Assembly (NCBI GenBank): GCA_036570425.1
Contig: DATCYF010000014.1
Coordinates: 59,452 to 123,451 of the forward strand
DNA from: Rhizorhapis sp036570425
Lineage (GTDB): Bacteria; Pseudomonadota; Alphaproteobacteria; Sphingomonadales; Sphingomonadaceae
Length of the DNA: 64,000 bases
Direction of reading: 5' to 3'
The notes beneath the pieces are model-generated. The model was given only the letters and a program-made list of their open reading frames with translations. It was not told the DNA's origin and did no database searches. A program made the position numbers and the translations under genes. Shown here piece after piece: positions 63,820-64,000 of the stretch. The first letter of the stretch is position 1, and the number at the start of each line of letters is the position of its first letter.

Positions 63820-64000
63820 TCAATGAATCAGGGGCCGGAGCAATTGCTCCAGATCTCCAACCGGCACCATGTTGGGCCCATCCGATGGCGCGTTGTCGGG
63901 GTCTTCATGCGTCTCGATGAACACCGCCGCACAACCGACTGCAACGGCGGCGCGGGCAAGCATCGGCACGAAGCGGCGTTCGCCACCACTGCTGGTGCCC
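63820..64000 (-). CDS. kdsA: 3-deoxy-8-phosphooctulonate synthase, C-terminal part
   Basis: Joins PEP and arabinose-5-phosphate to make Kdo-8-phosphate for LPS and capsule. The visible 59 residues hold GGERRFVPMLARAAVAVG, then FIETHEDPDNAPSDGPNMV, the highly conserved KdsA end. The stop is at 63820-63822. The N-terminal part lies outside the window. It converges on the KpsS-like gene with an eight-base gap. Confidence 0.92.
   Translation of the reverse strand, partial: GTSSGGERRFVPMLARAAVAVGCAAVFIETHEDPDNAPSDGPNMVPVGDLEQLLRPLIH

Overview
The window is a chromosomal segment of an alphaproteobacterium, most likely a sphingomonad (Sphingobium, Sphingomonas or Novosphingobium type). The evidence is the gene content and order: parA/parB behind rsmG and mnmG/mnmE; rho, hemJ and hemE diverging from ppsR, maf, aroE, coaE and dnaQ; and small alphaproteobacterial families (DUF6489, DUF1491, DUF3576, DUF1674, MmcB). 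I see no phage, insertion sequence, CRISPR array, rRNA or tRNA. Genus is inferred, since no database search was possible.

Layout. 1-8065: truncated galU, an unknown gene, an SdhAF4-like assembly factor, then htpX, rsmB, rpe, a heparinase II/III-like gene and purH, closed by a strong terminator. 8231-13483: periplasmic MsrB, an ABC-2 exporter pair, queG, a small lipoprotein and a PfkB sugar/nucleoside kinase. 13495-23973: a mostly leftward block (parB, parA, rsmG, mnmG, mnmE, DUF6489; then terC, rho, hemJ, hemE). 23974-24432: a non-coding interval with the marks of a replication origin. 24433-31461: a rightward block (ppsR, maf, aroE, coaE, dnaQ, hpf, ptsN, thioesterase, DUF1491, cell-wall hydrolase, mmcB). 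31486-34910: the dTDP-L-rhamnose operon. 35031-40102: ankyrin protein, SCO, YcgN, YgjP-like protease, PBP1A and a second MsrB. 40157-42989: a type III polyketide synthase, methyltransferase and flavoprotein cassette. 43146-49621: an RND efflux operon with a divergent TetR regulator. 49855-54654: a DHA2 MFS transporter fused to a MarR-like domain, and a TonB receptor. 54809-59349: DUF3576, leuS, lptE and holA. 59564-64000: a secreted protein, a PhyH-type dioxygenase, a lipoprotein hydrolase, a KpsS-like capsule gene and the end of kdsA.

The strongest theme is chromosome replication and segregation. Genes on both sides read away from the interval 23974-24432. That interval holds a perfect DnaA box, several near-boxes, an AT-rich tract and four GANTC sites. 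Two parS-like 16-mers, exact reverse complements of each other, lie 6-9 kb away beside parAB. A second theme is the envelope: dTDP-rhamnose, UDP-glucose, Kdo, capsule export, LptE, PBP1A, a cell-wall hydrolase and RND efflux. The most unusual items are the polyketide cassette, whose synthase has no canonical start codon before its conserved N-terminus, the transporter-MarR fusion, and a perfect SOS box in front of mmcB.
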